From positions 3,763,001 to 3,827,000 of the forward strand of contig BSDZ01000013.1 of the NCBI GenBank assembly GCA_030268105.1: DNA of 64,000 bases. The letters run 5' to 3'. This stretch comes from Volvox africanus (taxonomy: Eukaryota > Chlorophyta > Chlorophyceae > Chlamydomonadales > Volvocaceae). Shown here in pieces: positions 16,775 through 29,300 of this stretch (the first letter of the stretch is position 1; each line of letters opens with the position of its first letter). The notes below the pieces were generated by a model. It saw only the letters and a program-made list of their open reading frames with translations. It did no database searches and was not told the origin of the DNA. A program made the position numbers and the translations under genes.

Positions 16775-18551
16775 ATGGCAGCGACAGCCACGCACCGCCC
16801 CAAACTCAACTGCTATTTGCATGGATTCCTATTCATAGGTATCATTATTCATGTCCATGGGTATACTTATGCCATGGCAGCCTTATCACAATTCAGTCCC
16901 GGCGTTGTTGCGACAGCCGGCAAAGCCACGGAAAACGACGGCAGCATTTTCGATGCTGATTGCCCTGGAGAAACTAATGCTAAATGTTCTGAACCAGCCA
17001 ACTATTGGAGTCTCCTGCGGGAGCGCCAGGCAATATTGACTAAGACGAAGTCCTCACGTACGGCCTTCGACACCGGTAACAGCGATCGCCCACCGATCCT
17101 GATTGGCACCGTTACATATCGTGCTAATGATAATGAAGCTGATACTGGGCTAGAGATGTCGCGACTGCGGATTTGGGATTGGCTGCGGGAGCGCCAGAGG
17201 GGTATAGCAGAACCCGCAGGCCTCAATAAAGCCGAGGCCGAGCTCATCGATTTACCAGGGCCAACAAAACGCGAATCCTCAGCAGGGGAAGACAGCTCTG
17301 GTGAGTATCCTGGGACAAAATAACCTTGCTGTTTGTCTTTTGTCAACCGTCGTCGTGTATGGTGTTTCAGGGCATGTCGATGACCATCAGAAAAAAACCC
17401 TAGCCTCAGCTTCTGGCACCGACGCGGTTCTTAGTATGCACAGTAAGGACGTGACAACGGCCGGGGAGGAAGCCGCAAGCATCGATCTAGAAGACACTAG
17501 AGCCACTACACACACGTGCCCACCTGTCGCCACCAACGCTTTCTTTATCGCCGCCGCTCGAATAATGGTGGCTACCCTCGTGGTAGGGTTTGTCCTCTAC
17601 TGGGTATATAGCAAACGCCAGACACGCCGAGCCGCCAGCATTCCGGCACCACCTGTTCATCTAGAGGCCCATTTGTCGGAAGCCAAGGCTTCAACGACAA
17701 GTAATCTTTCGCGGTTAGATGCTTTGGATGTGCCAAAAAATGGAAAGGTAGAGGCGTCTGCAGAGTGTCATGTTGAGGCTCTTCAAAGAGCGGTAACTGT
17801 CATGTCTCCAAGATCGTTCCGCGTTACCGCATGCAAACAAATGGTGAACAGCGGCGGCAGCGACCGGGACGGAACGGTCTTGTCCAATAGCATTAACGCT
17901 GTGGGCTTCAGCAGTTGCCTCGTAACCCATGCCGCCCGGCCAACAAGGAGGCTCAGCGATAGCGGCAGCGGCAGTAATGGAGGAAGCAGCAGAAGCAGCG
18001 ACGACAGCGGCGATGTGGGCTGCACTGCAGTATCAAAACCATCGATGTCGGCTGAGGCCGCTGATTTGTGCGGCTGCGGGACTGGGGCAACCAAGGCCCA
18101 CACTAAGGCCACGAGTGAGGAAGCGGACGAGGCCGTGAGCGGCAGCAGCAGCGACGTGCACTCCGAGCACGGCGGCTGTGTGAGTAGCTCTCCCACACTG
18201 CCTGCAGCAGAGGCGTCTATACCCGAGCATGGTAGCGCTGAGGAATTTGACAGCTGCACCGTCTCACCGCCCGTAAAGGCATCGGCGTCCATGACATCTG
18301 TTTTTACCCAATCACAGATGGTGGGACGCCCAGTAGTGGCAGTGGCGGCAGCGGAACCCGAGCCGTCAGCTGCGCCGCTGTCGTTGCCGAAACGGCAGCC
18401 CCACCAATTGTCAGCGGAAGCTGTGCTGGCGGCGCCTGGACCCACGCCTGGGGACACAACGTGTGGTACTATCCCTGATGGATTCGGCGTCGTCAGTCCT
18501 TACCTAACCGACCGATTCCCAGCCTTTTACGATGTCAGTCGGCGGAGGTGA
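16775..18551 (+). CDS. Single-pass membrane protein of unknown function
   Basis: Two exons, 16775-17300 and 17371-18551, flank a 70-base intron (GTGAGT to TTTCAG) and join in phase to give 568 residues. The first 35 residues are hydrophobic (FLFIGIIIHVHGYTY), a likely signal peptide or anchor. The next 195 residues form a presumed lumenal or extracellular part holding two copies of a LRERQ motif (YWSLLRERQ and WDWLRERQ). A transmembrane segment follows at about residues 231-255 (FFIAAARIMVATLVVGFVLY), then basic residues (SKRQTRR). The tail of about 310 residues is rich in Ser, Gly, Ala and Thr with acidic patches, probably cytosolic and disordered. A TGTAA poly(A) signal follows the stop by about 90 bases. 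I recognise no domain. A splice from GAT/GTCAGT at 18533 into the next gene's first exon is also phase-compatible, so one longer gene remains possible. Confidence 0.78.
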
Positions 18552-18639
18552 CCCCAGCACGGTGTGGGGCCTCGGGCTGGAATAGTTTGGATGAAGCATT
18601 AACCCCGCGGAAGCTGGTGCACCTTGTGGGACATCGCAC

Positions 18640-18644
18640 TGTAA
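18640..18644 (+). terminator. Putative poly(A) signal TGTAA
   Basis: TGTAA about 90 bases after the stop at 18551. It supports ending the membrane-protein gene here rather than joining it to the next gene. Confidence 0.45.
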
Positions 18645-18910
18645 CAGAACTGGAGTGGAGTTCGTAATATTATGATCGGTTCGGTTCTGCATTGCTTACT
18701 CCAATTTCTCTGGGAGGCCACCATTCACCGTCATCAGCTAACGAGACCTCGTGGGCCTGGCTTACATGGGGAAAGATCCCGGAGCGACTCCTTTCTCCTG
18801 CCGAAACCATTTGCCAAACGTTCACGTCCACGCAAGGACTCCCACAGGTTCCTCCCCCGGCGGTTGCCCCTCTGCATCTGGCCCATAGGCATGGCATGCC
18901 TGCCTACATA

Positions 18911-18960
18911 TTTACTCACCTTTCCTACCTCTCCTACCCCTCCTACCTCTCCTACCCCTC
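18911..18960 (+). repeat. Short CCTACCTCT/CCTACCCCT tandem repeat
   Basis: A pyrimidine-rich block of alternating 9-base units just upstream of the acceptor at 18990. It may serve as a polypyrimidine tract. Confidence 0.6.
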
Positions 18961-18990
18961 GCATTTCTTTGCATTCCTAATCCTGCGTAG

Positions 18991-21369
18991 GCCCAACAAC
19001 TACAGATACAGCAGCAGCAACTGCAACTTACTGAGCGGCACATGATGGCGATGGTGGCCAAGATGATGGAGGCCTTCAACTCGTGAGTGGCTTTCGGTCA
19101 TGGGTGGTCCCCGCCGAGATCTGGAGATGCTCCCCGCCGAGGCGAAAACCATCTGCTGGGCTGCATAACACTGTACAAGACCCTGGCGCATTCCGCCTTG
19201 ATTACCCGCAACTACTTGAACACGGGTCGATGGCGTGTTAGCTGCTTAAGTGCGGTTTGCTGTGCTTAATGCGCAGCAAGTCCTTGAAACACGGACACGC
19301 CGTGTTCCAGATGCTTTTGTTCCGCTGTCTCTTTTCGAATACGGCACGCTTATGGAAAATACGTCCCACCCGCCACCTTGTCGCGCCAGACGGATGACGG
19401 AGTTTGTGGGAGTGGTTTCGGAGAACACGGGCGCTGTACAACAGTTGAACAGCAACATGCGGCGTGTCATCAGCGTCAAGGCACTGGAGGAACAGAGGAA
19501 CTGGGTCATGGCCTGCATGCAGGTGTGAGGAACGGAACAACATGTTGGGCTTCGATAAAAGAGACGTGTTTCAATTGGTGTAGAGAGGCAGGAAGGGAGC
19601 AAGCGTGAAAGAGAGCGCAGCGGCACGTGCAAAAAGGTCAGATGTCGTTTGTGATTGAAAGTTGCTGGCACGAGGTTAGTGCGAATACATGAGTGAGACG
19701 AGTTTGTCGGGAATGGAGGCGGCAGTCACGGTAACACAGTTCGCTCTGTCACGCGCTTGCCTTAATGCACTTGAACCTGCCCTTAGGCGACGGCGGTTTG
19801 AAGGGCCAACCATATTGCACAAAACTCCTGTTAGACTGTTAGACTCGCATCTAACGTTATTTTCCAAAGGCGCTTCTTCCCGCCCTCTTAATGTTGGTCC
19901 CGCCACTTCAACCCCGTAGCGAGGAATGGTGGTCATGTGGATTTCGCTGGTCGTCGCCTCTCTGCGTCTGGGCCGGCTGAAGGATGTGGCGTGGTGCGTG
20001 GCTTGGGTTCGCCAGGGTTTTGGGTGATGGACGGGGGATCATGCAATACTAGAAATTGTGGCGACTTGGTCTATGTTAAGAGCATTGCGGCTTTAGAATA
20101 AGGTGGTTCTGGATAAGGGGTTGGTTGGATGGGAGGGATCGGGAAGGGACTTCACCATACACTTAGGCGCCTGAAGCCCTGGCGCCTTGTACACTCCCTA
20201 TCCACCGCATCTCAATGACGTGCCAAGCGCGGCTGGGAATTCCGCGCTACGGGATTAGTCGATTAGCCAACAGGCGCGATATCAGGATGTTTATTATCCG
20301 CTGACCCTGTCCTTTCTCACCGACTTCGTCGCTGCTCCTTCCCTTAAATTCTTCCCGTTCCGGCTTCGAGTGATTCATTTTTCCATCGTCCTCATAACCC
20401 GTTGCCGCAGGACCTGTTCCCATGATGTCCCTGCTCGTGCTCCCGAGTTTGGCCGCACCTCTGTCCTGAGGTCTGCGGGCTGGTGGGGCCTGCGTCTGAC
20501 GAAGTGGGCTCTGGGTTTATCCGGCCGGGACAACACCCCCAGTGGCACTAGTCCCCGTGTCACTAGCACTGGCAGTAGGTGGAGCTCCTGGGGCTGGAAT
20601 CAGATGGCGTCGCTGTTGAGTTCGCGCCTGTACCCGTCCTTTTTGAAAACGGCTCTCTGCTTCGTTCAAGAGCTGGGTAAGTGGAGCGAGGGTGCGGGGT
20701 GTGAGTCATTACAGCCCGAACGTCTTGCGAATGACAAGGTTTCTTGAGCGTGAAACAGCTGGAGCGCTTTTTGCACAATCAGCTAACTTCGCTCCCTGTG
20801 ATCCTTACCCGTATTTGTTTAACTTGGCAAGCAGGCTGCACCTCCCTGGGGCATAAACAGTTCTTTCTCCCTTGGAGAACAACATTCGAAAAAGTTGAAT
20901 ATTCCACTATGATGATTTCCTCTTCCCTGCGTGACCTCCCATCCATGGCTCCCTTTCCGCGCCCTGTGCAGGCCTCCAGGCGTTTGGAATCCTGCTTGTT
21001 GTGTTTCTGCTGCACCCGCTGTTGCGCAACATGCTGTCTGTCAATATGCGCCACTCCTGGCGCATTGATGTCCCGGTGGTCCTGGGTGGCCTGTGGGCTG
21101 TTGCCGGCTGCGTCACGATCCACTGCCTAGGGGGTCAATGGACAGTATGGCTAGCAGGCTGGTGGATATGGTGCGGAGCTGGCTACGTCATGCACATGAA
21201 GGAGCTATTGAGCGGATGGGCGAAGGTGGCGGTGGCGGTGTTGCTGGTGGGAGCGCCTGTTGTGATTGTTGGGGCCGCGTTCGTTGCCTCGGCGTTGCAA
21301 GTGCACGACGTTGTGGCGGGCTGGCTGCACGTGGGCCTCAACTTGGCAGGCGGCATGGAGATTTGGTAG
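18991..21369 (+). CDS. Coiled-coil protein with several C-terminal membrane segments
   Basis: Four exons chain with matching phases: 18991-19082, 19390-19524, 20411-20676 and 20972-21369, giving 296 residues to the TAG stop. Exon 1 is open before its first ATG (19042) and reads QQLQIQQQQLQLTERHMMAM, so an upstream coding exon is likely. Residues 1-75 are amphipathic helix (MVAKMMEAFNS, VSENTGAVQQLNSNMRRV). A Trp/Ser-rich stretch follows (SAGWWGLRLTKWALGL). Exon 4 is strongly hydrophobic, with about four segments: FGILLVVFLLHPLL, VPVVLGGLWAVAGCVTI, TVWLAGWWIWCGAGYVM and VAVAVLLVGAPVVIVGAAF. The order coiled coil then membrane hairpins at the C-terminus recalls the KAR5/GEX1 nuclear-fusion layout, but I see no diagnostic cysteine-rich domain, so I do not assign it. 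Another hydrophilic frame is open across part of exon 4; the phase chain argues against it. Confidence 0.65.
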
Positions 21370-23304
21370 GGCATCCAGGAGAGGGCGGCATCCCGCACGC
21401 TGAATGGTCCACGTGTTGGCCCTTGACAAGGTTAACTCGGTAAGGACTGACTGAGTCATTTGACATGTCAGCCCCGGACAACAGTCAATTCTCTTTCACT
21501 ATTGCTTTCCTGTAGCATGTTCGGTAGATGAAGTACCAGCAAGCATAGGCATGGTCTTTCTGACTAATTAACATACCGGTGGTGGATCCTCCCTCCATCT
21601 CTGTTCCAGCTTGCTTAACCAAAGGACATAGCACTTCTTGCACTTCTAGAATTTCCTAACGACATAAGAGGGGGGTTAGTTCCAATCAGCCGCCCCTTGT
21701 GACTACATACTGTCCGACTAGGTGGTGCATGGTTTGCCTGTTGAAGATCCAATCATTATGTGACACCTGCACCGAAACCAGTTGCCACGTCATCCGGACA
21801 AAGCTAGTATGAATGCGGGAAATGCATTGAAAATGCAGACTAGACGAGTCTGGGAGGATTTAGCATAGCGAATTTGGTGTATGGGTATCCGTTGATGCGG
21901 TGAAAGAGTCGGTTCTTGCTCGTGACCCTCGCGGTCAAGGGTCGGGTCGGGGCACCTTTGCAGTGAAGGTGAATGCCTAACATAGGTTATTATGCACATA
22001 AGTGGATTGTGTCCAAACACAAACGGTTCGGCATGACACTGTGTCCCTGGAAATTCCTGGATCGATTCTGATTGAGGGCGGGATAAAGGATGAGGATGGA
22101 TGTGTCCCAGATGTTGATCGATGGTGAGGACCCCAGTTATAGAGACTTGCGAGCCGATCAGGAGTGGAGTTGAGGCCGCCGTTGATCTGGCAGATTCCAC
22201 TGGATGCTGGCGGTGGTGAAGCAAAGCCCCCTATCTCACCCGCCCCACACACATTACAAGTATGTAATATGTTTCGAAGTGAAGGGCGTTAAATAATCGT
22301 GGCAATAGGTTATTGGTTAAATCCTCAGTTAAGGAGCAGTTAGGGGTGGGTTGGAATTAGCAAAATAATTTCATTATGTTCTTTATATTGAATGGAAGGG
22401 GCTTAGCAGGGTGTTACTCTGGTCTCATCCAATAAGCGGCAAGGACACGCACGCGCCGTGAACTAGTTGTTAAGCTACCCACGGTCGTCTACTGAACTCT
22501 GTTTATTTCCTTCACCTGAAGAAACGCCACGCTAAATCTGAACATCAACACCCACGGCTTTCGATCACAACCACGCGAGTATCCACACTTGCCGCGGATG
22601 TGGCTCCGTCATATCGTAAGCTATATATGTGTGCTGGTAAGTCGCACAGTTGCACTTCTGGCACGAGCCCCCCCCCCAACCTTGATCCACTCAAAATGCA
22701 CACACAGACCCTCACAACCATACGTGCTGTATCCGCGACTGCATTGCTCCCGTCGTTCGTCCTCAATATCGTTTCTGTCGCTGCCTCACGCAAACCGCAT
22801 AATATGTGGACCTGTTGGCGCGTTTTGGGTCAACTGAACGTTTGCTTTGACGGCCACATGAACGTCGGATGCGTGGTGGCAACAGAAACGAATTTGTCCA
22901 TCCACATACACAGCCCTGCAGCCATAACCAACCCCACCATTTCTCACATGACTCCCCCAACCCCACCCCCTCACCAGCCACTTACACCACCTCCCTAACC
23001 ATTTTCGACGTACCATATCGAAAGCTACTTGCACACAGACACACGCGTGCACACACGTGAGCGCGTTTTCCTGTCTAATCAATTTTTTTATCAGTGTGGG
23101 GCAGGTGGCCCGGCCAGATACGATATAAAATACGCACACCTCCACATCCCTCCCCCCTCTCTGGATCCATCTCTGCACCCTCAGCTCAATCCATCCCTAC
23201 GCTTCCTTCCCAGCTGTCCCTATCCCCAGCGCCAAGAATCCGCCACCATACGCCTCGCCTCGTTCCCTTGCCCAATTTATCCCGATGTATTATCATGCCG
23301 AACA
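21370..23304. other. Intergenic, no gene seen
   Basis: Lies between the stop of the coiled-coil/membrane gene and the proposed stop of the giant Tmc-like gene (minus). TGTAA occurs on the plus strand near 22264 and, read on the minus strand, at 22986-22982; either could end a neighbouring transcript. No ORF here has motif or splice support. Confidence 0.5.
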
Positions 23305-26300
23305 TTACACCTTACCTTTCATCAACGCCGCCACACCGCCCTTCCCCACCCCCATCCCCGTCCATTTTCCACCAGCCGCAGATGCATTCCCTGCGCTGAC
23401 CGTACTTAAGCCACTTCCCTGCCGCACGATAGTTCCCAAGCTTGCCCCCGAGCCCCGACGATGCAGCCTCTCCTCAGAGAACACGTCTCCCGCCCCGGCC
23501 ACTTTCCTGCCACTGCCCGTTCGACCTTCTAGAAGCAGTAGCGCGCTGTCTTGCCGGTTCTTCCCCAGTGCCTTCTTAACCATGTAACCCTTCTTGGAGC
23601 GATGACGGCGGCGGGGGGGTGTTAGTAACTTTGCATGTGCCTTCAGCACCTGCCGTGTATGAGCCAGCACGTCGCACTCCGCGGGTACGTGGCTTAGGAG
23701 TCCCGCCAAGCGATGTGCTTCCCGGGCAACAGACGCCAAGTATGGCCGAAGTACGAGCGTCGTATATGACAAGACGAGTAGAATGGTGATTATGAGCATG
23801 ATGATGTGCAGCATTTTAATGGAATGGTATCTATTGGGTACATGGCGGGGGAAGGGAGGGATGAGAGGGGGTTTCAGGGGAGACGCAAGCTCAGAGCTGG
23901 GAGGGGGGAGGATGACGGCGTGTTGAGGTGATGTGTGGGCAGAGGGTGTACGAACAAGTGCAGCTGAAACCTGAAGACATATATACAGCATAACTACGAG
24001 ATGGGCGGGATGTTACATTACCCCTATATGGAGTGGAAGGAGGGAAGACGGTGTGTTGGGGTGAAGTGGGGGAGATGCAGGGTTTGCGCGGATAGCGGTG
24101 CGCGGATGTGGGGCATGCGGAGTCTTAACAAAGCCGCAAGCAGCCACACCGTTAATTTCCCTAACGGCCCCCAATTAACGGCAACGGCTCTTCCCCCGTG
24201 CTTACCAACATCCTCCCGAAAACCTTCCGGCATTACAGGATTACGGGTTCTGTTATTTTTAGGTGACGGTTATGACAACTAACAAATTTCGGTAACTGTA
24301 ACTTCAGCTCACCGGTCCAACATCACGCTTTGGAAGAGTGAAGCACTGGTATGCAGGCCCTCGTATAAATCCCGTACTCCCACCCGGTACCTACGGCAAT
24401 CAGTACATCAGCGCGCAATGCAATCCGGGGCAGGTTTTGGGGCTGGGGCCGGATCGTGAGAGATCAGGGTTGAGAGCCAAATATGCTCTCAACTTGGCCA
24501 TGATGCAACCATACTGAAAACAATAATGAAGACACGAAGATGCAGTCCTGTCCCAGGGACCAGCTGCTCCATCCTGCAAAGTATTTGTCCACCCCGTGTT
24601 TCCGTGTTCATATGCTTTTGTATGTGTATATGTGTGTGTGAGAGAGAGGGAGGGGTGGATCTTGGAAACTAGTACAACGCGGGGAGGGGAAGGGCGTCGT
24701 CTTCCTAATCATCCCCCTCCCATCTGCCTCCACTCGCTGTCTTTCAGGCTGTCAATCTCCTTACGGGTGCACACAGACAAAGACACAGACATAGACACAG
24801 ACATGGTGAACCACCCCTGGACTGACAGTTCTAGGGCTATAGTTCCTTGATATTTACCGTTCTGCACCTCCGCTGCAATCTCCTCTCATCCTCTTATTGC
24901 TTCTTTAGTGACTTACATGGTTGTGTAGCGAGTTCCATTATATACAGCGTCCACATCATCGTCCTTTGCTAACAGTGTCATTTCAGACAGGACACGTCGA
25001 AGCATCACATCCAGACCATGGTGAGTCACCTGTACGGCAAGGAAGGGGGATGGATGACGGGAACTGTAGTACTTGGGAGCCGCAAAGGCCTCTCGAGATT
25101 CTGATGATATGGGGCTTCTGCACCTTTATATCGAGGAAGTGTGTTGCCGTACATGTACGAATATGACAGGAAGAAGTTGTGCCTGTGTCTGTGTGTTACT
25201 CGAGGGAATCAACACGAGGAGGGTGAAGGAGGATTGGACCGACCAGCACTTGTGCGGCGCAAAAGATGCCGCTTGCAAGCGGCATGTGAAAGGGACAAAC
25301 ACGGAGAGGCATAGGTAAAGGTATGGACAGACAGACAGAGACACACACACACACACATACACCCCGACGGACAGACAGAGACACAGGCACACAGACACAC
25401 AGACAGACGCACAGAGAGACGGACAGACAGACACACAGACAGACAGACAGACACACAGAAGGACAGACAGACAGATAGACAGACAGACAGAGAACGACCG
25501 ATACATAGACAGACCGACTTGTACGTACACAGAGACAGAGAGGGACAGACAGACACACGAACAGGCACAGAGCGAGGCTTAGGAAAAGATGCAGGAGTCA
25601 GCAGATGAAGATGAATGCGACATTTACCTCCCCCCCCTTTCCCGCTCCCGCACCGCGTAGTAGGGGCTGTCCGGCGTGTAGCACTGGCTCTGGTCCCACC
25701 GGAAGCAGCGCTTCTGCCTGAAGAAGTCCCGCGCTATGGTACTGGCTTCGAAAGTAGAGGCTGGCACTTCGTGCTGGAACACAGAGCCCTCCTGCACTCA
25801 CCGCACACAGCACACACAAACAGCGCAGGGCGCATTGGAGAATTCGCACCTCAGCACGCGGGATATTGCACCCTGTGTTCCGTAGAGGGTCCTCAACGGG
25901 GTCTAGGACGCGATAGTTGGGAACGAATCAACGTACGAGTGCTAATGAAGGGGCTTACGGGTGACGTGGCGACCTTGGAATGGCAGCTGAGGCACAGGTG
26001 ACGTTGACGTACGATAGATATTAACGAGAGAGCACTCGTGCGTTTGCGATCGCTCACATTGATCTCTACGTGTACGACAGAACCGTGACATGATACCTGT
26101 GTCTTTGCCATTCCGCCGTACATCAGGGTCTCGTACTCGCTCTGCAAGTTCCCAATCTCGTCCAAAAGTACGGCACGCCACTCCGCTCTCTGAGTAGGCA
26201 AAGCCGCCGCCACCAATAGGAGGGCCACCATTCGAAGTCGGCTGTAGCGGTAGATGACGCGTGAGGCCATGTTGAGGATCACCAACGGCTGTTGCATTCG

Positions 26301-29300
26301 GTGTAGATCACTGTATGACACTGATAAGATACCGCCAAGAGCAACCTGCCAAAGCGCCAGGGGGATCTGGCGGCCGAGGTGGCAGCGGCGGCAAGGGGGT
26401 GAAGAGAAGGGTTAATGACAATTGGGAACGAGAACTAATTTAAGGGGCTCAGGAGAAGAGAAGGGGGAACGGGATGGGCGGGCCTGTGCTCGCGACGACA
26501 AACCACTGAGGATTTTGTTCTTTTCCCAACTTAGCGGACAATATTTCTAGACTTAACTTAAAACTTCCTTAGAATTTTAAATTATTAGATTTACGTGAAT
26601 GTCAGGTGTATGATTTTACTATGTATTTTTTGATTGAAGTTAATGATTATTTTTGGATCCCAAAATGCATCCTGCGGGAGTGGCTGAATCAGCCCAAGTA
26701 GTGCAGATTAGCTTTTGAGACGTCTTTCATCCGTCCCGTCCATTCAGGTATGTGCCTTTTTCATCACCGCCACTTCATCCCCTCACCACCAACCCATATT
26801 AAAACCCCATCCCACCCCAAATGGACGCACCATAAATTTGAGCAAGTTGGCAGCACTGGGTCCGAGGAGCTTGCCGTTGACACGAACACCCCACCCTTGC
26901 GTTTGAATCAGAAGGCCGTTACTCTTGGCCGCTGTCATTGAACCTGTGCTGCGGCCGTTTCCGCTGCCGCCATCACCGCCGCCACCACCGATACCGAACT
27001 TCCCCAGCAGTTCCTCCACTCCCGCCACTCGTTCACTGGGGATTCGCTGGAGGCCGCCACCGCTGGTGACTGCGGAAGATACGGCATCCTGTCGGCCGTA
27101 CGTCATCTTTGTTCCCCCCGGGGCACCACCTGCCGACAGCGCACGATCGGTGTGGCCCCCAGCACTCCCGCTGCCACTCCCGCTGCCACTGCCGCCGCCA
27201 CTCCTGCTGCCACTGCCGCCACTTCGGACGGAGCCACCGCCACCACCGTCCTCCCCGTCAACGTTCTCCTCACCACGTCTGATCCACAGTGTGTATAAAT
27301 GTGGGTAATGACACGTTATGGCATGTCATGGCACGTGAAGGCACGGAACAACCGGGTTTTCACCACCCTGTGTGTTTCGGAGCAATGTTTGACAGTAGGA
27401 GGAGGCCAGGGAGGGGAACTGTCTCCTACCTGGGGGACAGTTCCCCCCTCCCTTCCCCCTCCCGGCCCAGCGCAAAATCCCTTCAGACCTCCTTAACAAG
27501 TGCCCATCGCCCCAAAGCCAATTACCAAAACCATAATCTATGTTACCAATTACCAAAATCCATATCATGAAGAGTCATAGTAATAGCCAGCGTACACGGA
27601 AAAAGTCGATGTTCCGTAGCTGATAAAACCCTAGGAGCTGACGCACGTTAACATTTGGTTGTGGTTGCTTCACCCGTTATGTATTGGAAGATACGGGTAA
27701 GATGGGCTGGACCCAAAGAGAAGTTGGAGGAGCGGAAGGAGGGAATGAGAACCTCGTTCAGACACGATGTGCACTTGCGCGAGCGCATGGAGGAATGACG
27801 CCTGTGTGTGTATGTGAACTGGATCACATCAGACACGCACTTACCGCTTTACGTCCTCTTCCTCACCATCACTATCCTATGGGTTGCGGTTTTGGACAAC
27901 GCGGGCCGGGGATATGGTCAGGTAGAGACCGGGAGTGCGTGGCCCCGAAATCCGTGAACAAAATTCAACCAAAAGCGCCAACGTAAAACATAAATGTAGG
28001 TAAGTTTAGCCTGAGGCGGCGCTGCATGTGGAGACGTGAATGAAATAAAAGTAAAATCTGCATGATAAGATGCTCGTTCTCTTTTCATTTGATATCACAT
28101 ACACACACACCGAACCCTCCTCGACGTCCCGCTGCACGTTGGGGTGTAAAGATAAGGCGCCTCTTCCCTCCCCCCTATCCTTTCAATCGAAAAAGCTAAT
28201 CTCGAATAGATATTCCTCCCGCCGATAATAACCCCCTTCTTTCCCCTTAAAACACGCACACACACTCCCCCTCTTCCATGGATGGCCCGTGCCCGCTCTC
28301 ACTTCCAGCACCGCCAGCGGTCTGTTGGCCAATATGCGCATGATGGGCGCGGGAAGGCTGAGCCCAATAAGCAGAGCGCCTCGTCGTTCCTTCTCCATTC
28401 GCCAAATCATCAACCATTGAAAGGTGACGCAAGAGCACTGAACGACCGCCGCCTCAACAACCAACAGCACCAGTACCCCTAATGACGGCGATTAGTTGGG
28501 TCACTAGGTTATTTGAAACTTAAACGGAAAACTGTTGCGGACCGAAATATGATACATGATATGATATATGATATGATACATGATATGATACATAATATGA
28601 TGAAATCATCCATCCCATAATGTGTCAATATATGCATGCTTTATATATACTTTGAAATCTGCATCACGAAGGGGTTGGTGGAAGTGGACGTAAGCCCTTA
28701 CACAGCTGCAGTCGTGAGATGTGTCCCAGAGCCTCTTCCGAGAGGTAGTCCAGGCTGACAGTGTATGCCTGGAAGAGGGACCAGGGGCCATTGGCCTGAA
28801 TGAACTGAAAGGAGCGGAGGTGGCTGCAATGCATCGGGAGAGGGGTGGAAGGGGGGGTGGGGTGAAAACGGGGGCACAACAAAGGGGGGAGGAGGGTTGG
28901 GAGAAAGGGAAGAGGAATTAAGAGGGGTTGAGGTTAGGAGGGAGATGTGTAAGGAGGGGTGAGGGGAAATCGGGGTTTATCTAAAGCACCTTTTACATGC
29001 ATAAGCGTTGTTGTGTGAAGACCCCCCCACACACACAAACATACACATACACACACACGTGCGCGCACGCGCGCGCGCATGCACCTGATGTTCCCCTTGT
29101 TATGTGGCGCCCAGTACAGTAGCTCCCTCCCCGCGGCGATGAAGCGGTTGCCCAGCTGGAACAAACCCAAGCTCCGATTTATCCATCGGGAATTGGCCAC
29201 ATCCAGGAAGAACTTAAGTACGATGTACGATGAACAATGTACGACAAGAAGGAATGGTTGGTCATGGTTGTGGAGAGAAAAAGTTGGTTTTAGAGTAACG

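Noticed and set aside
21093..21443. Alternative hydrophilic frame over the last exon of the coiled-coil/membrane gene
   Set aside because: The hydrophobic frame is the one that matches the phase of the previous exon's GTAAGT donor and gives plausible membrane spans.
22545..22998. Possible small gene around 22.6 kb with good-looking plus-strand donors
   Set aside because: The donors GTAAGC and GTAAGT are there, but no matching acceptor with an in-phase, motif-bearing exon could be found on either strand.
25126..25568. Cys/Val/Ser-rich open frames on the minus strand
   Set aside because: They are translations of the ACAG/ACAC array and have no domain or splice support.
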